Part shown: piece after piece, positions 43,899 to 55,641 of the stretch | How positions within the stretch are numbered: the stretch's first letter is position 1 | Layout of the letters: the number at the start of each line of letters is the position of its first letter | Origin: Pleionea litopenaei | GTDB taxonomy: Bacteria; Pseudomonadota; Gammaproteobacteria; Enterobacterales; Kangiellaceae | Length of the DNA stretch: 64,000 bases | Assembly: GCF_031198435.1 (NCBI RefSeq) | Contig: NZ_CP133548.1 | Location: 744,001 to 808,000, forward strand | Reading direction: 5' to 3' | Notes under the pieces: model-generated | Told to the model about the DNA's origin: nothing | What the model saw: only the letters and a program-made list of their open reading frames with translations | Databases searched by the model: none | Made by a program: the position numbers and the translations under genes

Positions 43899-46502
43899 TT
43901 ACAGTAGTTCAGCCACTAATCCTTCTGCTGAGGCAATGGCTTTGTCTAGATTCTCGGGGTTCGAGCCTCCCGCTTGAGCCATATCTGGACGGCCGCCTCC
44001 TTTTCCACCAACCTGCTCTGCTAATTGCTTAACAATATCACCCGCTTTAATGCTTTGGGTGAGATCTTTGGTTACGCCAACAATCAAGTTTGCTTTACCA
44101 TCATTCTCGACACCTAAAACGACTACACCGGACTGAAGCTTGTTTTTGAGTTGATCTAGCAGGTCGCGTAGTGACTTAACTTCTACGCCTTCTAGTTTCT
44201 TAGCAATCAGCTTAATACCTTTAACTTCGACGGCTTCATTGACTAGCTCAGAGCCTTGATTTGCAGCAAGTTTGCTTTGAAGTTGTATCAAGCTCTTCTC
44301 AAGCTCCTTACCTCGATTAATCAAAGCGTCTACTTTTTCTTCAAGCTTTGCTGGTTCGGCTCTTAATTTAGCTGACAAGGTGTTGAGCATATTTTGTTGT
44401 TTTTGAACATAATCAAGAGCGACTAAACCGGCAACGGCTTCGACCCGTCGAACTCCGGACGCGATCCCCTGCTCTTGTACAATTTTGAAAAAACCGATAT
44501 CCCCAGTTTTATCAACATGAGTACCACCACACAACTCGACTGAGAAAGGACCCATGGTCAAAACACGGACTTCGTCGCCATACTTTTCACCGAACAACGC
44601 CATGGCTCCATGTGACTTTGCTTGATCCATTGTCATGATTTCAGCGGTAACGGAATGGTTCTTAATGATTTCTTCGTTTACTCGACGCTCCACAGCCTCG
44701 AGTTGTTCAGCAGTCATTGCCTCTGGATGCGAAAAATCGAATCGTAAGCGGTGTTCATCGACCAATGACCCCTTTTGAACAACATGCTCACCTAAAATTT
44801 CACGTAAAGCAGCGTGAATTAAATGCGTTGCCGAGTGATGTTTTGCAGTGGCAGATCGTTTCGCAGTATCTACTGTGAACTGTGCTTCTTGCCCTGCCTG
44901 AATCGAACCAGAAACAACCTCAACCTGATGAGCAAACGCATTATTTACTTTAACGGTATCGAGCACCCGAGCGGTGCCAGTTGCTGTAGAAATTTCACCT
45001 TGATCGCCTGCTTGTCCACCTGATTCAGCATAAAAGCAAGTGGTTTGAGTCAGTAGCAAGCCTTTGTTTCCTTCTGCTAATGTGTTTACCGGATTATCAT
45101 CAAGGTACAAACCAGCAATTTCAGCGGAGTTTTCTAATGCCGAATAACCCACGAACTCGGTGGTTAAATCAATGTCTAAATTATCGTTGTAATCTTTTCC
45201 GAACTGCCCTGCCGCTTGAGACTGCTTTTTTTGTTCTGCCATTAATTTTTCGAAGCCAGACTCATCAATCGTCAACTCTTTTTCTCGAGCAATATCAGCG
45301 GTTAAATCAACAGGAAAACCATAAGTATCGTACAACTTAAAAACGGTTTCGCCAGAAATTTGCGTGCCCTTTAGGTTCTCTAAGTCCTGCTCGAGTATTT
45401 TCATACCATTGTCGAGGGTTCTTGCGAATTGTTCTTCTTCTCGTAAGATGGTTTGTTCTATGACCGAGAGTTTTTCCTTCAACTCTGGATAAGCTCCACC
45501 CATTTGTTGTGCCAGCGCAGCGACAACCTTATAAAAGAAAGCTTCTTGTGCGCCCAGTTTATGGCCGTGTCGAATTGCACGACGCATAATACGTCTTAAC
45601 ACATAACCTCGACCTTCGTTTCCAGGTACGACGCCATCAATAATTAAAAAGGCCGTCGATCGAATATGGTCGGCTATCACGCGTAATGATTTATTATTAT
45701 GATCCGTGACTTTGAGAATATCCGCAATTGACTTGATCAAGTCATCAAATAGATCAATTTCATAATTACTATGAACATTCTGCATCACAGCAGCGATACG
45801 CTCTAACCCCATGCCTGTATCAACAGACGGTGTTGGCAAAGGCTCCATGGTTCCATCTTTCTTGCGATTAAATTGCATAAAGACGAGGTTCCAAATTTCT
45901 ATGTATCTGTCACCGTCTTCTTCTGGTGATCCAGGCGGACCTCCTGCAACGTCTTCCCCATGATCGTAAAAAATCTCTGAGCAAGGTCCACAGGGACCAG
46001 TATCGCCCATCGACCAATAGTTATCTTTTTCTCCTAGACGAGAAAAGCGAGTTTGGTCTATGCCAATTTTATTAAACCAAATGTCTTCTGCTTCTTGATC
46101 ATCTTTATAAACAGTAACCCACAACTTTTCTGCAGGAAGCTGCAATTCTTTGGTCAAAAAGTCCCATGCAAACTCTATCGCTTCTTGCTTGAAATAATCG
46201 CCAAAACTGAAGTTACCTAACATTTCGAAAAATGTGTGATGACGTGCTGTGTAGCCGACATTATCTAAATCATTATGTTTTCCACCAGCTCGAACACAGC
46301 GCTGTGACGAGGTTGCTCGCTTGTAATCTCGCTTATCAGTACCTAAAAAGCAGTCTTTAAAAGGGACCATCCCTGCATTGGTAAACAGTAACGTGGGATC
46401 GTTAGCTGGAATCAGAGAGGCACTGGCAACGCGTCGATGTGCTCTTTGCTCAAAATACCCCAGAAATGCTTCCCGGATCTCGTTACTGGACATAAACTTC
46501 AT
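43899..46502 (-). CDS. alaS: Alanyl-tRNA synthetase
   Basis: 867 residues, full length. Class II core begins [20 protein letters not shown], with [15 protein letters not shown] and the motif 3 region; the editing domain has the HxxxH and CxxxH zinc-type residues ([29 protein letters not shown]), and the C-Ala domain ends [15 protein letters not shown]. Charges tRNA-Ala and edits Ser and Gly. Start ATG at 46502 has AGGG nearby; an ATG three codons in is possible. Immediately downstream of recX (4 bp). Confidence 0.97.
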   Translation of the reverse strand: MKFMSSNEIREAFLGYFEQRAHRRVASASLIPANDPTLLFTNAGMVPFKDCFLGTDKRDYKRATSSQRCVRAGGKHNDLDNVGYTARHHTFFEMLGNFSFGDYFKQEAIEFAWDFLTKELQLPAEKLWVTVYKDDQEAEDIWFNKIGIDQTRFSRLGEKDNYWSMGDTGPCGPCSEIFYDHGEDVAGGPPGSPEEDGDRYIEIWNLVFMQFNRKKDGTMEPLPTPSVDTGMGLERIAAVMQNVHSNYEIDLFDDLIKSIADILKVTDHNNKSLRVIADHIRSTAFLIIDGVVPGNEGRGYVLRRIMRRAIRHGHKLGAQEAFFYKVVAALAQQMGGAYPELKEKLSVIEQTILREEEQFARTLDNGMKILEQDLENLKGTQISGETVFKLYDTYGFPVDLTADIAREKELTIDESGFEKLMAEQKKQSQAAGQFGKDYNDNLDIDLTTEFVGYSALENSAEIAGLYLDDNPVNTLAEGNKGLLLTQTTCFYAESGGQAGDQGEISTATGTARVLDTVKVNNAFAHQVEVVSGSIQAGQEAQFTVDTAKRSATAKHHSATHLIHAALREILGEHVVQKGSLVDEHRLRFDFSHPEAMTAEQLEAVERRVNEEIIKNHSVTAEIMTMDQAKSHGAMALFGEKYGDEVRVLTMGPFSVELCGGTHVDKTGDIGFFKIVQEQGIASGVRRVEAVAGLVALDYVQKQQNMLNTLSAKLRAEPAKLEEKVDALINRGKELEKSLIQLQSKLAANQGSELVNEAVEVKGIKLIAKKLEGVEVKSLRDLLDQLKNKLQSGVVVLGVENDGKANLIVGVTKDLTQSIKAGDIVKQLAEQVGGKGGGRPDMAQAGGSNPENLDKAIASAEGLVAELL

Positions 46503-46505
46503 GAT

Positions 46506-47009
46506 TCACCCTGTGCTCTGTTCTTCAAGTTGGAAAACGGCTTCTATTTGCTCACTGCTGAAGCCTCGATACATCAAAAACCTTATTTGTTTTGCCTTTT
46601 CTGGCCAATCGGCTGGGAGAACCCGAAACTTCTTCGTCCATACCTGACGCGCTAGCTCAACCCAGTCAGACTCAATGGTTTCAAATCCTTGCTCAATTGT
46701 CGAGTGAGCAATACCTTTTTGTGATAATTCTATACGAATTTTGATTGGGCCATGACCGGACTGAATTCTATGACGAATCCACGACTCGGTAAATCGAAAA
46801 TCACTTTGCCAGCCTTTTTCGACCAAAGCATCTAAAGACTCGATGATTTCGTCTTTCGCAAAGCCTTTATGGGTTAACTTTTGAACAAGTTCTTGGTAGG
46901 AGTGCTCACGACGAGCGAGCAGTGATATTGCTCGCTCTCGCGCAGAGTCTTTGGGTTTGGATGGGTTAAACTTCCTCCGCAACCTCTTCAGCCTCTGTTG
47001 ATTTTGCAT
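46506..47009 (-). CDS. recX: RecA regulator RecX
   Basis: 167 residues with three-helix repeats: [20 protein letters not shown], then [20 protein letters not shown] and [20 protein letters not shown]. Caps and disassembles RecA filaments. Its start overlaps the end of recA by 44 bp in another frame, so translation is coupled; a downstream TTG is an alternative start. Followed after 3 bp by alaS. Confidence 0.92.
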   Translation of the reverse strand: MQNQQRLKRLRRKFNPSKPKDSARERAISLLARREHSYQELVQKLTHKGFAKDEIIESLDALVEKGWQSDFRFTESWIRHRIQSGHGPIKIRIELSQKGIAHSTIEQGFETIESDWVELARQVWTKKFRVLPADWPEKAKQIRFLMYRGFSSEQIEAVFQLEEQSTG

Positions 47010-48003
47010 TTTTGCTAGGAAGTAGTTTTTCTCTCAGCTGCTTCTCTAGGTTACTGGCCATTTCTTCGTTTTCTTTTAAGAAGTTTATGACATTCATTTT
47101 ACCCTGGCCAATACGTTCGCCGTTGTAGCTGTACCAAGCTCCTGACTTCTCAACCAAGCCTTCTTTCACGCCGAGGTCAATAAGCTCACCTTGCAATGAG
47201 CTACCTTCACCGTACATGATCTGAAATTCAGCCTGACGAAATGGAGGAGCTACTTTATTTTTAACCACTTTAACCCGAGTTTCGTTGCCAACCACTTCAT
47301 CGCCTTGCTTGATAGAGCCGGTGCGGCGAATATCTAGTCGAATCGAAGAGTAGAACTTCAGTGCATTTCCGCCTGTGGTTGTCTCTGGAGACCCGAACAT
47401 TACGCCAATTTTCATACGGATTTGATTGATGAAAATAACAACACAATTGGCACGTTGAATATTCGCAGTTAACTTACGCAATGCTTGTGACATCAATCGA
47501 GCTTGAAGCCCCATATGAGAATCACCCATCTCACCCTCAATTTCAGCTTTAGGAGTCAAGGCTGCTACCGAGTCGACAACAATAATATCAACAGCACTTG
47601 AGCGGACCAACATATCGGTAATTTCAAGTGCCTGCTCACCCGTGTCTGGCTGAGATACTAGAAGATCATCTAAGTTAACACCAAGCTTCTCGGCATAAAC
47701 AGGGTCAAGTGCATGTTCTGCATCGACAAACGCTGCGGTACCACCATTTTTTTGACAATTTGCGACGGCTTGAAGAGCAATGGTTGTTTTCCCTGAAGAC
47801 TCAGGGCCATACACTTCGATAATACGTCCTTTAGGAAATCCGCCAACGCCAAGCGCTAAATCGAGACCAAGTGAGCCAGATGAAATGACTTCAAAATCAC
47901 GTGCAGCTCCAGCATCACCCATGCGCATTATTGAGCCTTTTCCGAATTGACGCTCTATTTGAGAAAGTGCTGCGCCAAGCGCTTTTTTCTTGCTGTCTTC
48001 CAT
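46966..48003 (-). CDS. recA: Recombinase RecA
   Basis: 345 residues. Walker A GPESSGKT at 66-73, Walker [14 protein letters not shown]1 [21 protein letters not shown]2 [20 protein letters not shown], acidic C-terminal tail ([13 protein letters not shown]). Drives strand exchange and LexA self-cleavage. I find no CTG-N10-CAG type SOS box in the 144 bp upstream, which is unusual. Confidence 0.98.
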   Translation of the reverse strand: MEDSKKKALGAALSQIERQFGKGSIMRMGDAGAARDFEVISSGSLGLDLALGVGGFPKGRIIEVYGPESSGKTTIALQAVANCQKNGGTAAFVDAEHALDPVYAEKLGVNLDDLLVSQPDTGEQALEITDMLVRSSAVDIIVVDSVAALTPKAEIEGEMGDSHMGLQARLMSQALRKLTANIQRANCVVIFINQIRMKIGVMFGSPETTTGGNALKFYSSIRLDIRRTGSIKQGDEVVGNETRVKVVKNKVAPPFRQAEFQIMYGEGSSLQGELIDLGVKEGLVEKSGAWYSYNGERIGQGKMNVINFLKENEEMASNLEKQLREKLLPSKNAKSTEAEEVAEEV

Positions 48004-48147
48004 CGTTATCTCTCCAAAATTTTGATTCTTTTCTAGTTGGAGCGATTATTCCATATAACTACTCAGATGACTAGTCCTTTTCATCAATGAATTTGCAGCG
48101 AACAGCGGTTTCTTGCAAGCTAGAAACTACATTAAGATCATTTTCTA

Positions 48148-48633
48148 TTAATTTTCAGCAAGTTGGATAAGGATCTTAAGAGCCTCTCTAACCGTAGAGA
48201 TTCGGATATTTTCTCTGGTTCCAGAAAAGTGAAAGGCTTGACTACTGGTAATTTGTTCAGCAGCAGCCCACCCTATCCAAACTAAACCGACAGGCTTTTC
48301 TTTGCTACCGCCAGTTGGTCCGGCAATCCCACTTACCGAAATCGCAACATCGGCCGCCGAGCGATTAAGAGCGCCATTAGCCATGGCTTCAACGACTGGC
48401 TTAGATACGGCACCATGCTCAATTAAAATGCGTTCTTCCACATCTAGCATACGCATCTTGGCTTGATTACTGTAGGTCACAAATCCACTGTCAAAAATTG
48501 CTGAGCTACCCGCTAGATCGGTTAGGCTTTTTGCAATCCAGCCTCCGGTGCAGGATTCTGCAGTAGCGATCATCCAGTTTTTTGACTGATAAAGCGACGC
48601 TAAGCGTTGATTCAATTTTAATAGTTCATCCAT
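48148..48633 (-). CDS. pncC: Nicotinamide-nucleotide amidase (CinA C-terminal domain, PncC)
   Basis: 161 residues. Typical stretch TAESCTGGWIAKSLTDLAGS (catalytic Ser), SGFVTYSNQAKMRML and AISVSGIAGPTGGSKEKPVG. Hydrolyses NMN to nicotinate mononucleotide in pyridine-nucleotide recycling. It is the stand-alone CinA C-terminal form. Upstream of recA on the same strand and divergent from mutS. Confidence 0.92.
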   Translation of the reverse strand: MDELLKLNQRLASLYQSKNWMIATAESCTGGWIAKSLTDLAGSSAIFDSGFVTYSNQAKMRMLDVEERILIEHGAVSKPVVEAMANGALNRSAADVAISVSGIAGPTGGSKEKPVGLVWIGWAAAEQITSSQAFHFSGTRENIRISTVREALKILIQLAEN

Positions 48634-48699
48634 TAAATTCTCCCATCAATAACCATCTTTTCCTAGAGATTGCTGACTCGCTTAAGTACAATTCGCCTC

Positions 48700-51279
48700 A
48701 TGAAGACATCAAGCAAAAACATCGTAGACGATTTAAAAGCGCATACACCGATGATGCGCCAGTACCTTAGCATAAAAGCTGCGCATGCCGATCAGCTTTT
48801 GTTCTATCGTATGGGCGACTTCTACGAGCTATTTTTTAATGACGCCGTCCGAGCCTCCGAGCTTCTCGATATCACGCTTACCAAGCGAGGACAAACCGCA
48901 GGTGAACCCATACCAATGGCAGGCGTTCCATATCACGCTGTCGATAATTATTTATCACGACTTTTAAAGCTTGGTGAGTCGGTTGCAATCTGCGAACAAG
49001 TCGGTGATCCGGCGACTTCTAAAGGTCCTGTAGAGCGTAAAGTTTTACGCATTTTAACTCCTGGTACCGTCAGCGACGAAAGTCTGCTAGCCCATGACAG
49101 TGTTCAATTTTTAGCAGCGGTTTGTGAGAACAAAAACATCTTTGGACTAGCTTGGTTAGATCTCGCTGGCGGACAGTTCTGGGTGAGTGAGTATTTCAGT
49201 GAAGAAGAGCTACACAGTGAGCTTGCACGATTACAGCCAGCTGAGCTTCTAATGTCTGAACAGTCTAAATTGAATATTAGCCATTCATGCTTGCGAGCGT
49301 TACCACCCTATTACTTCGCCATTGAAGAAAATGCACAATCGCTTTGCCGAAAACTTAAGGTAAACAGCTTGGCCTCTTTTGGGTGTGAGTCGTTTACCGC
49401 CGCTATCGGTGCTGCTGGTGCGGTATTGGAGTACGCAGAAGAAACACAACGTTCACAACTTCCGCACATTCAACGTATCAGTCCATTTTTTAATCAAGAC
49501 GCGATAAGATTAGATTCTGCGACACGTCGAAACTTAGAGCTCACCAAGAACCTTCAAGGCGGCGATGAAAATACGTTACTTTCAATCATTGACTCAACTC
49601 GTTCAGCTATGGGTCTGCGATTATTGAAGCGCTGGTTGCACCAACCCTTAGCCTCAGTAGAAGAAGTTTCTAAGCGCCATCAAATTGTTGCTGAGCTATT
49701 AGATGTGGGTATAGAAGAGCTTCGAGATTATTTAAAATCCATCAGTGACTTTGAACGAATTGCAACTCGAATCGCTCTAGCCTCAGCCAGACCTAGAGAT
49801 CTCGTACGACTTCGTAGCAGTTTGATTTATGTTCAAGAAATAAAGGAGTTCATGCTTAAAAGCCAGTGCTCTTCTTTGATGAACATTGCCGCACAAATAA
49901 GAGACTTTACCGAGTTATCTGAGAAGCTTGACCAAGCCGTGATCGATGAGCCACCGGTTACCATTCGCGATGGAGGCGTGATCAAAGAAGGCTTTAATAG
50001 CGACTTAGATCATCTACGAAACTTGTCGAATAACGCCGATCAGTTTCTTGTTGATTTAGAACTGAAAGAGAAAAAAGAAACGGGATTGTCGTCGCTTAAA
50101 GTGGGCTACAACAAAGTGCATGGCTTTTATATTGAAATATCAAAATCGCAAAGCAATTCCGCGCCTGATCACTTTATTCGTCGACAGACTTTAAAAAATG
50201 TTGAACGCTTTATTTCACCAGAACTCAAAGAGTATGAAGAAACCGTTCTTACTGCTCGATCAAAAGCGCTTGCTTTAGAAAAAGATATTTACCAGCAGTT
50301 AATAGTCGAACTACAACCCTATACTTCGCAACTGCATGACGCTGCTCAGCGAGTTTCTGAAATTGACGTATTGCAAAGCTTCGCTCAGAGCGCCATTGCA
50401 TTCAATTACTGCCGTCCGGAGTTTATTGACGACAAACAGATCATTATATCTGGAGGGAGACATCCAGTTGTTGAACAATCGGTCTCACCCTTTATTGATA
50501 ACCCAATACAACTCGATAAGCATCAACGAACTCAAATCATCACTGGCCCAAATATGGGCGGTAAATCAACCTACATGCGCCAAACCGCTTTAATCGTTCT
50601 TATGGCTTACATAGGAAGCTATGTGCCAGCGACTACCGCCAAGATTGGTCCAATCGATCGAATATTTACTCGCATCGGCGCCTCTGATGATTTAGCTTCG
50701 GGTCGCTCCACTTTCATGGTTGAAATGACCGAAACAGCTTACATATTGAATAATGCAACGCCTAATAGTTTAGTTTTACTTGATGAAATTGGTCGCGGAA
50801 CTTCGACTTTTGACGGACTTTCGTTAGCATGGGCCATTGCCGAGCATATCCATCAACAAATCGGTTGCTTTACTTTATTCGCAACCCACTATTTCGAAAT
50901 GACTGATTTTCCGATGCAATTTTCGGGAGCAGAAAACTTTCATTTTGGCGCACAGGAATATGGCGACGAACTGGTTCTAGAACACAGTATTGTGTCCGGC
51001 GCAGCCAATCAAAGCTTTGGCATTCAAGTTGCCAAACTTGCCGGATTACCTACTCAAATTATAGAGGCAGCCAAGTTCCAACTAAACAAACTTGAACACT
51101 CTTCAACTGATACAAAATTATCAGTGACACCAACTGAAAAAATAAAGTCAAATTTAGACGCTGCCCTTAAACAGCAATTTTTCGACCAAATTCGTTGCCT
51201 TGAGGTTGACTCACTGAGTCCCAAGCAAGCATTAGATGTTTTATATCAATGGCAACAACAACTCACCAATATGGAGTAA
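48700..51279 (+). CDS. mutS: DNA mismatch repair protein MutS
   Basis: 859 residues, family-standard. Mismatch-reading motif [15 protein letters not shown] (Phe and Glu contacts), Walker [17 protein letters not shown], Walker [31 protein letters not shown]. Detects mismatches and recruits MutL. The ATG at 48700 fits family length; a TTG ten codons earlier is less likely. The stop lies 4 bp before fdxA's start, with the ribosome site of fdxA overlapping the mutS end. Confidence 0.96.
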   Translation: MKTSSKNIVDDLKAHTPMMRQYLSIKAAHADQLLFYRMGDFYELFFNDAVRASELLDITLTKRGQTAGEPIPMAGVPYHAVDNYLSRLLKLGESVAICEQVGDPATSKGPVERKVLRILTPGTVSDESLLAHDSVQFLAAVCENKNIFGLAWLDLAGGQFWVSEYFSEEELHSELARLQPAELLMSEQSKLNISHSCLRALPPYYFAIEENAQSLCRKLKVNSLASFGCESFTAAIGAAGAVLEYAEETQRSQLPHIQRISPFFNQDAIRLDSATRRNLELTKNLQGGDENTLLSIIDSTRSAMGLRLLKRWLHQPLASVEEVSKRHQIVAELLDVGIEELRDYLKSISDFERIATRIALASARPRDLVRLRSSLIYVQEIKEFMLKSQCSSLMNIAAQIRDFTELSEKLDQAVIDEPPVTIRDGGVIKEGFNSDLDHLRNLSNNADQFLVDLELKEKKETGLSSLKVGYNKVHGFYIEISKSQSNSAPDHFIRRQTLKNVERFISPELKEYEETVLTARSKALALEKDIYQQLIVELQPYTSQLHDAAQRVSEIDVLQSFAQSAIAFNYCRPEFIDDKQIIISGGRHPVVEQSVSPFIDNPIQLDKHQRTQIITGPNMGGKSTYMRQTALIVLMAYIGSYVPATTAKIGPIDRIFTRIGASDDLASGRSTFMVEMTETAYILNNATPNSLVLLDEIGRGTSTFDGLSLAWAIAEHIHQQIGCFTLFATHYFEMTDFPMQFSGAENFHFGAQEYGDELVLEHSIVSGAANQSFGIQVAKLAGLPTQIIEAAKFQLNKLEHSSTDTKLSVTPTEKIKSNLDAALKQQFFDQIRCLEVDSLSPKQALDVLYQWQQQLTNME

Positions 51280-51283
51280 CTCA

Positions 51284-51607
51284 ATGGCTTTTGTCGTGAC
51301 CGAAAACTGTATTAAATGCAAATATACTGATTGCGTAGAAGTTTGTCCGGTAGACTGTTTCTATGAAGGTCCAAACTTTTTAGTTATTCACCCCGACGAA
51401 TGTATAGACTGTGCTCTGTGTGAGCCTGAATGCCCTGCTGAAGCAATTTTTGAAGAAGACGATGTTCCTGCTGGGCAAGAAGAGTTTGTACAACTCAATG
51501 CTGAGTTAGCGGAGGTTTGGCCAAATATTTCTGAGCGTAAAGAGCCATTAAGTGATGCTGAAGATTGGGATGGAAAATCGGATAAGTTACAATATTTAGA
51601 ACGCTAA
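51284..51607 (+). CDS. fdxA: 7Fe ferredoxin
   Basis: 107 residues. Cluster ligands are in [20 protein letters not shown] (with a later CPVDCF) and [12 protein letters not shown], giving one 3Fe-4S and one 4Fe-4S as in FdxA of Azotobacter and Pseudomonas. GGAG lies 7 nt upstream of the ATG. Immediately after mutS, a conserved gammaproteobacterial order. Cytosolic electron carrier; partner unknown. Confidence 0.93.
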   Translation: MAFVVTENCIKCKYTDCVEVCPVDCFYEGPNFLVIHPDECIDCALCEPECPAEAIFEEDDVPAGQEEFVQLNAELAEVWPNISERKEPLSDAEDWDGKSDKLQYLER

Positions 51608-51636
51608 GCTTTTATCGCTAATCAAAGTTTTCTAAA

Positions 51637-52137
51637 TTATTGATTACTGACCCAATCGAGAAAATCTGCTCGTTGGGTCGCTGACATGGTTTGCCACATT
51701 GCCTTCAGAGCGGCCATTTTATCCTGCTCTGAACTTTGGGCTGTTTCTTCTTCTCCGCTTGGGTTGACTTTAAATACGTTGAATGTCGGATTATTAGAAA
51801 ACGCTCGAGCTGCAGAAACGCTTTTTGGCCGGGGCGTTTCAATCCGATATGAAAATCCCGCTTCTGCTTCGACAACAATAATCAGGTCTCGAGATCTAAC
51901 TTTCTCGAACTCACCTTCTGAGTTTTTGACCATATCGTGATACTGAACAACCAACTTTGCATTTCCTGGGCTAACTGACAGTACGGTCTCTTTACCGTTA
52001 CTATTATCGGTGTAAGCAACATCATTCACAGAAATGATTTTTAGTTGCTCTGGGATTTTAATCTTGATGTTATCAGCACTAACCAAGCCTGAAACAAAAA
52101 GAGCCATTACCATAGCAAAAACTTTAAAAGGTCCCAT
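51637..52137 (-). CDS. DUF2057 (YccT-like) exported protein
   Basis: 166 residues with signal peptide (MGPFKVFAMVMALFVSGLVS) and DUF2057 features: IKIPEQLKIISVNDVAYTD, SPGNAKLVVQYHDMV and RDLIIVVEAEAGFSYRIETP. C-terminal addition ends WQTMSATQRADFLDWVSNQ. Family function is unknown (periplasmic, UPF0319). It is convergent with fdxA and downstream of the sucD terminator. Confidence 0.72.
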   Translation of the reverse strand: MGPFKVFAMVMALFVSGLVSADNIKIKIPEQLKIISVNDVAYTDNSNGKETVLSVSPGNAKLVVQYHDMVKNSEGEFEKVRSRDLIIVVEAEAGFSYRIETPRPKSVSAARAFSNNPTFNVFKVNPSGEEETAQSSEQDKMAALKAMWQTMSATQRADFLDWVSNQ

Positions 52138-52242
52138 AAAATACTCTTTGGTTTTAGATAGACTTTAAGAATTGTAAGACATTCGTGAAAGACATTCCAT
52201 CGGCTTAGTGAGAACAACACCGCCTTTTTACCAATCATTTAC

Positions 52243-52269
52243 AAAAAAAGGCGCATAAAGCGCCTTTTT
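52243..52269 (-). terminator. Rho-independent terminator after sucD
   Basis: Stem GGCGC-TT/AA-GCGCC with a short AT loop, flanked by A-run and T-run, 20 bp past the sucD stop on the minus strand. Ends the large TCA-cycle transcript. Confidence 0.9.
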
Positions 52270-52288
52270 CATAACCTTTTGGTAATAA

Positions 52289-53161
52289 TTACCATCCAGT
52301 AATTTCTTTAAGTGCATCACCGATTTGCGCCAAAGAGCGAACCGTTTTTACGCCCGCATCTTCGAGTGCTGCAAACTTCTCGTCAGCAGTACCTTTTCCG
52401 CCAGAAATGATTGCACCAGCATGGCCCATTCGCTTACCTTTTGGAGCAGTCACACCCGCAATATAAGAAACCACAGGCTTAGTAACGTTAGCTTTAATGA
52501 AGGCAGCAGCTTCTTCTTCAGCAGTTCCACCAATTTCACCAATCATTACAATCGCTTCTGTTTTTGGATCTTTTTCAAACATTTCCAAAATATCGATGAA
52601 GTTTGACCCAGGAATTGGATCTCCACCAATTCCAACACAGGTTGATTGGCCAAAGCCTGCATCGGTGGTTTGCTTAACTGCTTCGTAGGTTAAGGTTCCA
52701 GAACGCGAAACAATACCTACTTTACCGGGCAAGTGAATATGACCAGGCATGATACCTATCTTGCATTCACCAGGAGTAATAACGCCTGGACAGTTTGGTC
52801 CAATTAAACGAACACCGGCATTATCACATGCGATTTTCGCTTCGAGCATATCTAGTGTAGGAATGCCCTCAGTGATGCACACGATCAACTTAATTCCACT
52901 GTTAGCCGCTTCTAAAATTGAATCTTTACAAAACGGTGCCGGAACATAAATGACAGAGGCTTCAGCACCCGTCGCTTCAACCGCTTCTTTAACAGTGTTG
53001 AATACTGGTAAACCTAAATGCGTTTGGCCACCTTTGCCCGGAGTAACACCACCGACCATTTTTGTACCATACTCAATCGCTTGCTCAGAATGAAAAGTAC
53101 CTTGACCGCCAGTAAAACCTTGGCAAATTACTTTAGTGTCTTTATTAATTAAAATAGCCAT
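52289..53161 (-). CDS. sucD: Succinyl-CoA synthetase, alpha subunit
   Basis: 290 residues. Rossmann CoA-binding motif [20 protein letters not shown] and phospho-His loop [20 protein letters not shown] (His246-type). Catalyses succinyl-CoA + ADP/GDP + Pi to succinate + ATP/GTP with SucC. Its ATG overlaps the sucC stop by one base (TAATG), giving tight coupling. Confidence 0.97.
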   Translation of the reverse strand: MAILINKDTKVICQGFTGGQGTFHSEQAIEYGTKMVGGVTPGKGGQTHLGLPVFNTVKEAVEATGAEASVIYVPAPFCKDSILEAANSGIKLIVCITEGIPTLDMLEAKIACDNAGVRLIGPNCPGVITPGECKIGIMPGHIHLPGKVGIVSRSGTLTYEAVKQTTDAGFGQSTCVGIGGDPIPGSNFIDILEMFEKDPKTEAIVMIGEIGGTAEEEAAAFIKANVTKPVVSYIAGVTAPKGKRMGHAGAIISGGKGTADEKFAALEDAGVKTVRSLAQIGDALKEITGW

Positions 53162-54327
53162 TATTGCCCCCCTGCCGCTTTAACTGCTTGTTGAGCCGCG
53201 TCGGTCAAACTGGTAGCAGCAATGATATTCAATCCACTTTTTGCTAATAGTTCAGCGCCTTTATCAGCGTTGTTGCCTTCTAGACGAACAACAACAGGAA
53301 CTTCAACGCCTACTTCTTCTACTGCGCCGATGATACCTTCGGCAATTAAATCACAACGTACGATTCCACCGAAAATGTTAACTAAAACAGCTTTAACGTT
53401 GTCATCTGATAAAATAATTTTAAATGCTTCGGTAACACGCTCTTTTGTCGCACCGCCGCCCACATCTAAAAAGTTTGCTGGGAATCCACCGTGCAATGCA
53501 ACGATGTCCATGGTTCCCATCGCTAATCCAGCGCCGTTAACCATGCAACCGATGTTGCCATCAAGCGCAACATAATTTAGCTCCCACTGCGCGGCATGAG
53601 CTTCACGCTCATCTTCTTGTGAAGGATCGTGCATTTGTTTTAACTGCGACTGACGATATAGCGCGTTTCCATCAACACCGATTTTTGCGTCTAGACAGTG
53701 TAGGTTGCCATCTTCTTTAATGACGAGAGGGTTAATCTCAATTAACGCCAAGTCTTTTTCGGTAAACATGGTCGCAAGACCCATGAAGATCTTAGTAAAT
53801 TGTTTTACTTGATCGCCAGACAATCCTAATTTGAATGCTAGCTCTCGACCTTGATATGGCTGAGGACCAACTAACGGATCGATCGCGGTTTTAAATATTT
53901 TTTCTGGAGTTTCTTCAGCAACCTTTTCAATCTCGACGCCGCCTTCTTGAGACGCCATAAATACGACGCGACGTGTCGCACGGTCAACAACCGCGCCTAA
54001 GTAAAGCTCATCAGCGATATCGGTGCATGATTCAACTAAGATTTTGCTAACTGGTTGGCCGTTCTCATCTGTTTGATAAGTTACTAAGTTTTTACCTAAC
54101 CATTGTGTAGCAAACTCTTTCGCTTCTTCTTTTGAAGAAACCAGTTTTACACCACCGGCTTTACCACGACCACCTGCATGTACCTGAGCTTTAACTACCC
54201 ACTTATCGCCGCCAATTTGGCCCACGGCATCGAATGCTTCTTTAGGAGTCTCACAAGCAATACCTTCCGAAACGGGTAAACCGTATTCTTTGAAGAGTTG
54301 CTTGCCTTGATATTCATGAAGGTTCAT
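53161..54327 (-). CDS. sucC: Succinyl-CoA synthetase, beta subunit
   Basis: 388 residues. ATP-grasp fold: [54 protein letters not shown] and the conserved [20 protein letters not shown] with [17 protein letters not shown]. Forms the alpha2beta2 enzyme with SucD. A terminator-like hairpin precedes it, so it can be separately dosed from sucAB. Confidence 0.97.
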   Translation of the reverse strand: MNLHEYQGKQLFKEYGLPVSEGIACETPKEAFDAVGQIGGDKWVVKAQVHAGGRGKAGGVKLVSSKEEAKEFATQWLGKNLVTYQTDENGQPVSKILVESCTDIADELYLGAVVDRATRRVVFMASQEGGVEIEKVAEETPEKIFKTAIDPLVGPQPYQGRELAFKLGLSGDQVKQFTKIFMGLATMFTEKDLALIEINPLVIKEDGNLHCLDAKIGVDGNALYRQSQLKQMHDPSQEDEREAHAAQWELNYVALDGNIGCMVNGAGLAMGTMDIVALHGGFPANFLDVGGGATKERVTEAFKIILSDDNVKAVLVNIFGGIVRCDLIAEGIIGAVEEVGVEVPVVVRLEGNNADKGAELLAKSGLNIIAATSLTDAAQQAVKAAGGQ

Positions 54328-54354
54328 TTCTTTCTTCCAAGGTTAATGTTAATT

Positions 54355-54386
54355 AAAAACAAAAAGCACCGACACCGTCGATGCTT
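54355..54386 (-). terminator. Hairpin with T-run between sucB and sucC
   Basis: Minus-strand stem AAGCATCGA/TCGGTGCTT with one mismatch and a 5-nt loop, followed by TTTTTGTTTTT. It looks like a real but probably partial terminator inside the suc operon. Confidence 0.7.
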
Positions 54387-54408
54387 ATCGATTCAAAAAG
54401 AGCGATTA

Positions 54409-55599
54409 TTACAGCTCCAATAAAATACGCGCTGGATCTTCAATATAATCTTTAATGGTTTTTAAGAATCCAACCGACTCTCGACCATCAATAATACGAT
54501 GATCGTAGGAGAATGCTAAATACATCATTGGTCGAATAACAATTTCACCATTTTCAACCACCGGACGTTGCTCGGTGCGATGCATCCCTAAAATACCGCT
54601 TTGTGGCGGGTTTATAATTGGCGTTGACATTAACGACCCGAAAGTACCACCGTTCGAAACAGTGAAGGTACCACCCGTTAAATCATCAACCGTTAACTGA
54701 TTGTTTTGAGCTTTTTGTCCGAACTCTAAAATAGTTCTTTCGATATCCGCCATGCTCAATTGGTCGGCATCACGAATCACTGGAACCACTAATCCTCTCG
54801 GACTAGAAACAGCGATACCTACGTCATAGAAGCCGTGATAAACAATATCGTCACCATCAATCGACGCGTTGACCGCAGGGAAACGTTTCAACGCTTCTAC
54901 CGTGGCCTTAACAAAGAACGACATAAACCCAAGCTTTACGTCATGAGTTTGCTGGAACTGATCTTTATATTTTGAACGAATATCCATCACTGGCTTCATA
55001 TTAACATCATTGAACGTTGTTAAAATCGCGGCAGTGTGTTGAGCATCGACTAGTCGTTCTGCGATACGCTTACGGAGACGAGTCATTGGAACGCGCTTCT
55101 CTTCTCGAGCGCCTGCTGGTGCAGGTGCGGCCGCTTTAGCTGGTGCTTTCGCGCCCGACTTAATGTGATTTTCTACGTCTTCTTTGGTTAGGCGACCGCC
55201 TTTGCCAGTCGCTTTAATCGCGCTCGCATTGAGTCCGTGTTCATTTAACAAACGGCGCACGGCAGGGCTTACCACATCATTGCTTTCTTCTTTCGCCGGC
55301 TCAGCTTGTGCATCACTTGGTTTATCTTCAGATTTCTCAGGCGCACTTTTGCTTGCTGAAGCACCCGCTTTAAATTTCGCGATAATTTCTTCTGCAACGA
55401 CCGTATCACCTTCGTTTTTGATAATTTCTTCTAGAACGCCGTCGTCAGGCGCAACGACTTCAAGTACAACTTTGTCGGTTTCAATGTCGACCAAGTTTTC
55501 ATCACGCTCGCAATGATCGCCAGGTTGTTTATGCCAAGTCGCAATAGTGGCATCAGCGACCGATTCAGGTAAGACTGGAACTTTGATTTCTGAAGACAT
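54409..55599 (-). CDS. sucB: Dihydrolipoyllysine-residue succinyltransferase (E2 of 2-oxoglutarate dehydrogenase)
   Basis: 396 residues. Lipoyl domain with [16 protein letters not shown] (lipoyl Lys about 43), a Glu/Ala/Ser-rich linker, a peripheral binding domain ([20 protein letters not shown]) and the catalytic core with [20 protein letters not shown] and [20 protein letters not shown] (His/Asp active site). Transfers succinyl to CoA. Follows sucA by 42 bp. No E3 (lpd) gene lies after it. Confidence 0.96.
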   Translation of the reverse strand: MSSEIKVPVLPESVADATIATWHKQPGDHCERDENLVDIETDKVVLEVVAPDDGVLEEIIKNEGDTVVAEEIIAKFKAGASASKSAPEKSEDKPSDAQAEPAKEESNDVVSPAVRRLLNEHGLNASAIKATGKGGRLTKEDVENHIKSGAKAPAKAAAPAPAGAREEKRVPMTRLRKRIAERLVDAQHTAAILTTFNDVNMKPVMDIRSKYKDQFQQTHDVKLGFMSFFVKATVEALKRFPAVNASIDGDDIVYHGFYDVGIAVSSPRGLVVPVIRDADQLSMADIERTILEFGQKAQNNQLTVDDLTGGTFTVSNGGTFGSLMSTPIINPPQSGILGMHRTEQRPVVENGEIVIRPMMYLAFSYDHRIIDGRESVGFLKTIKDYIEDPARILLEL

Positions 55600-55641
55600 G
55601 GATTCTAAACCCTTATACCTTTATTAAATATTTAATCTTGT

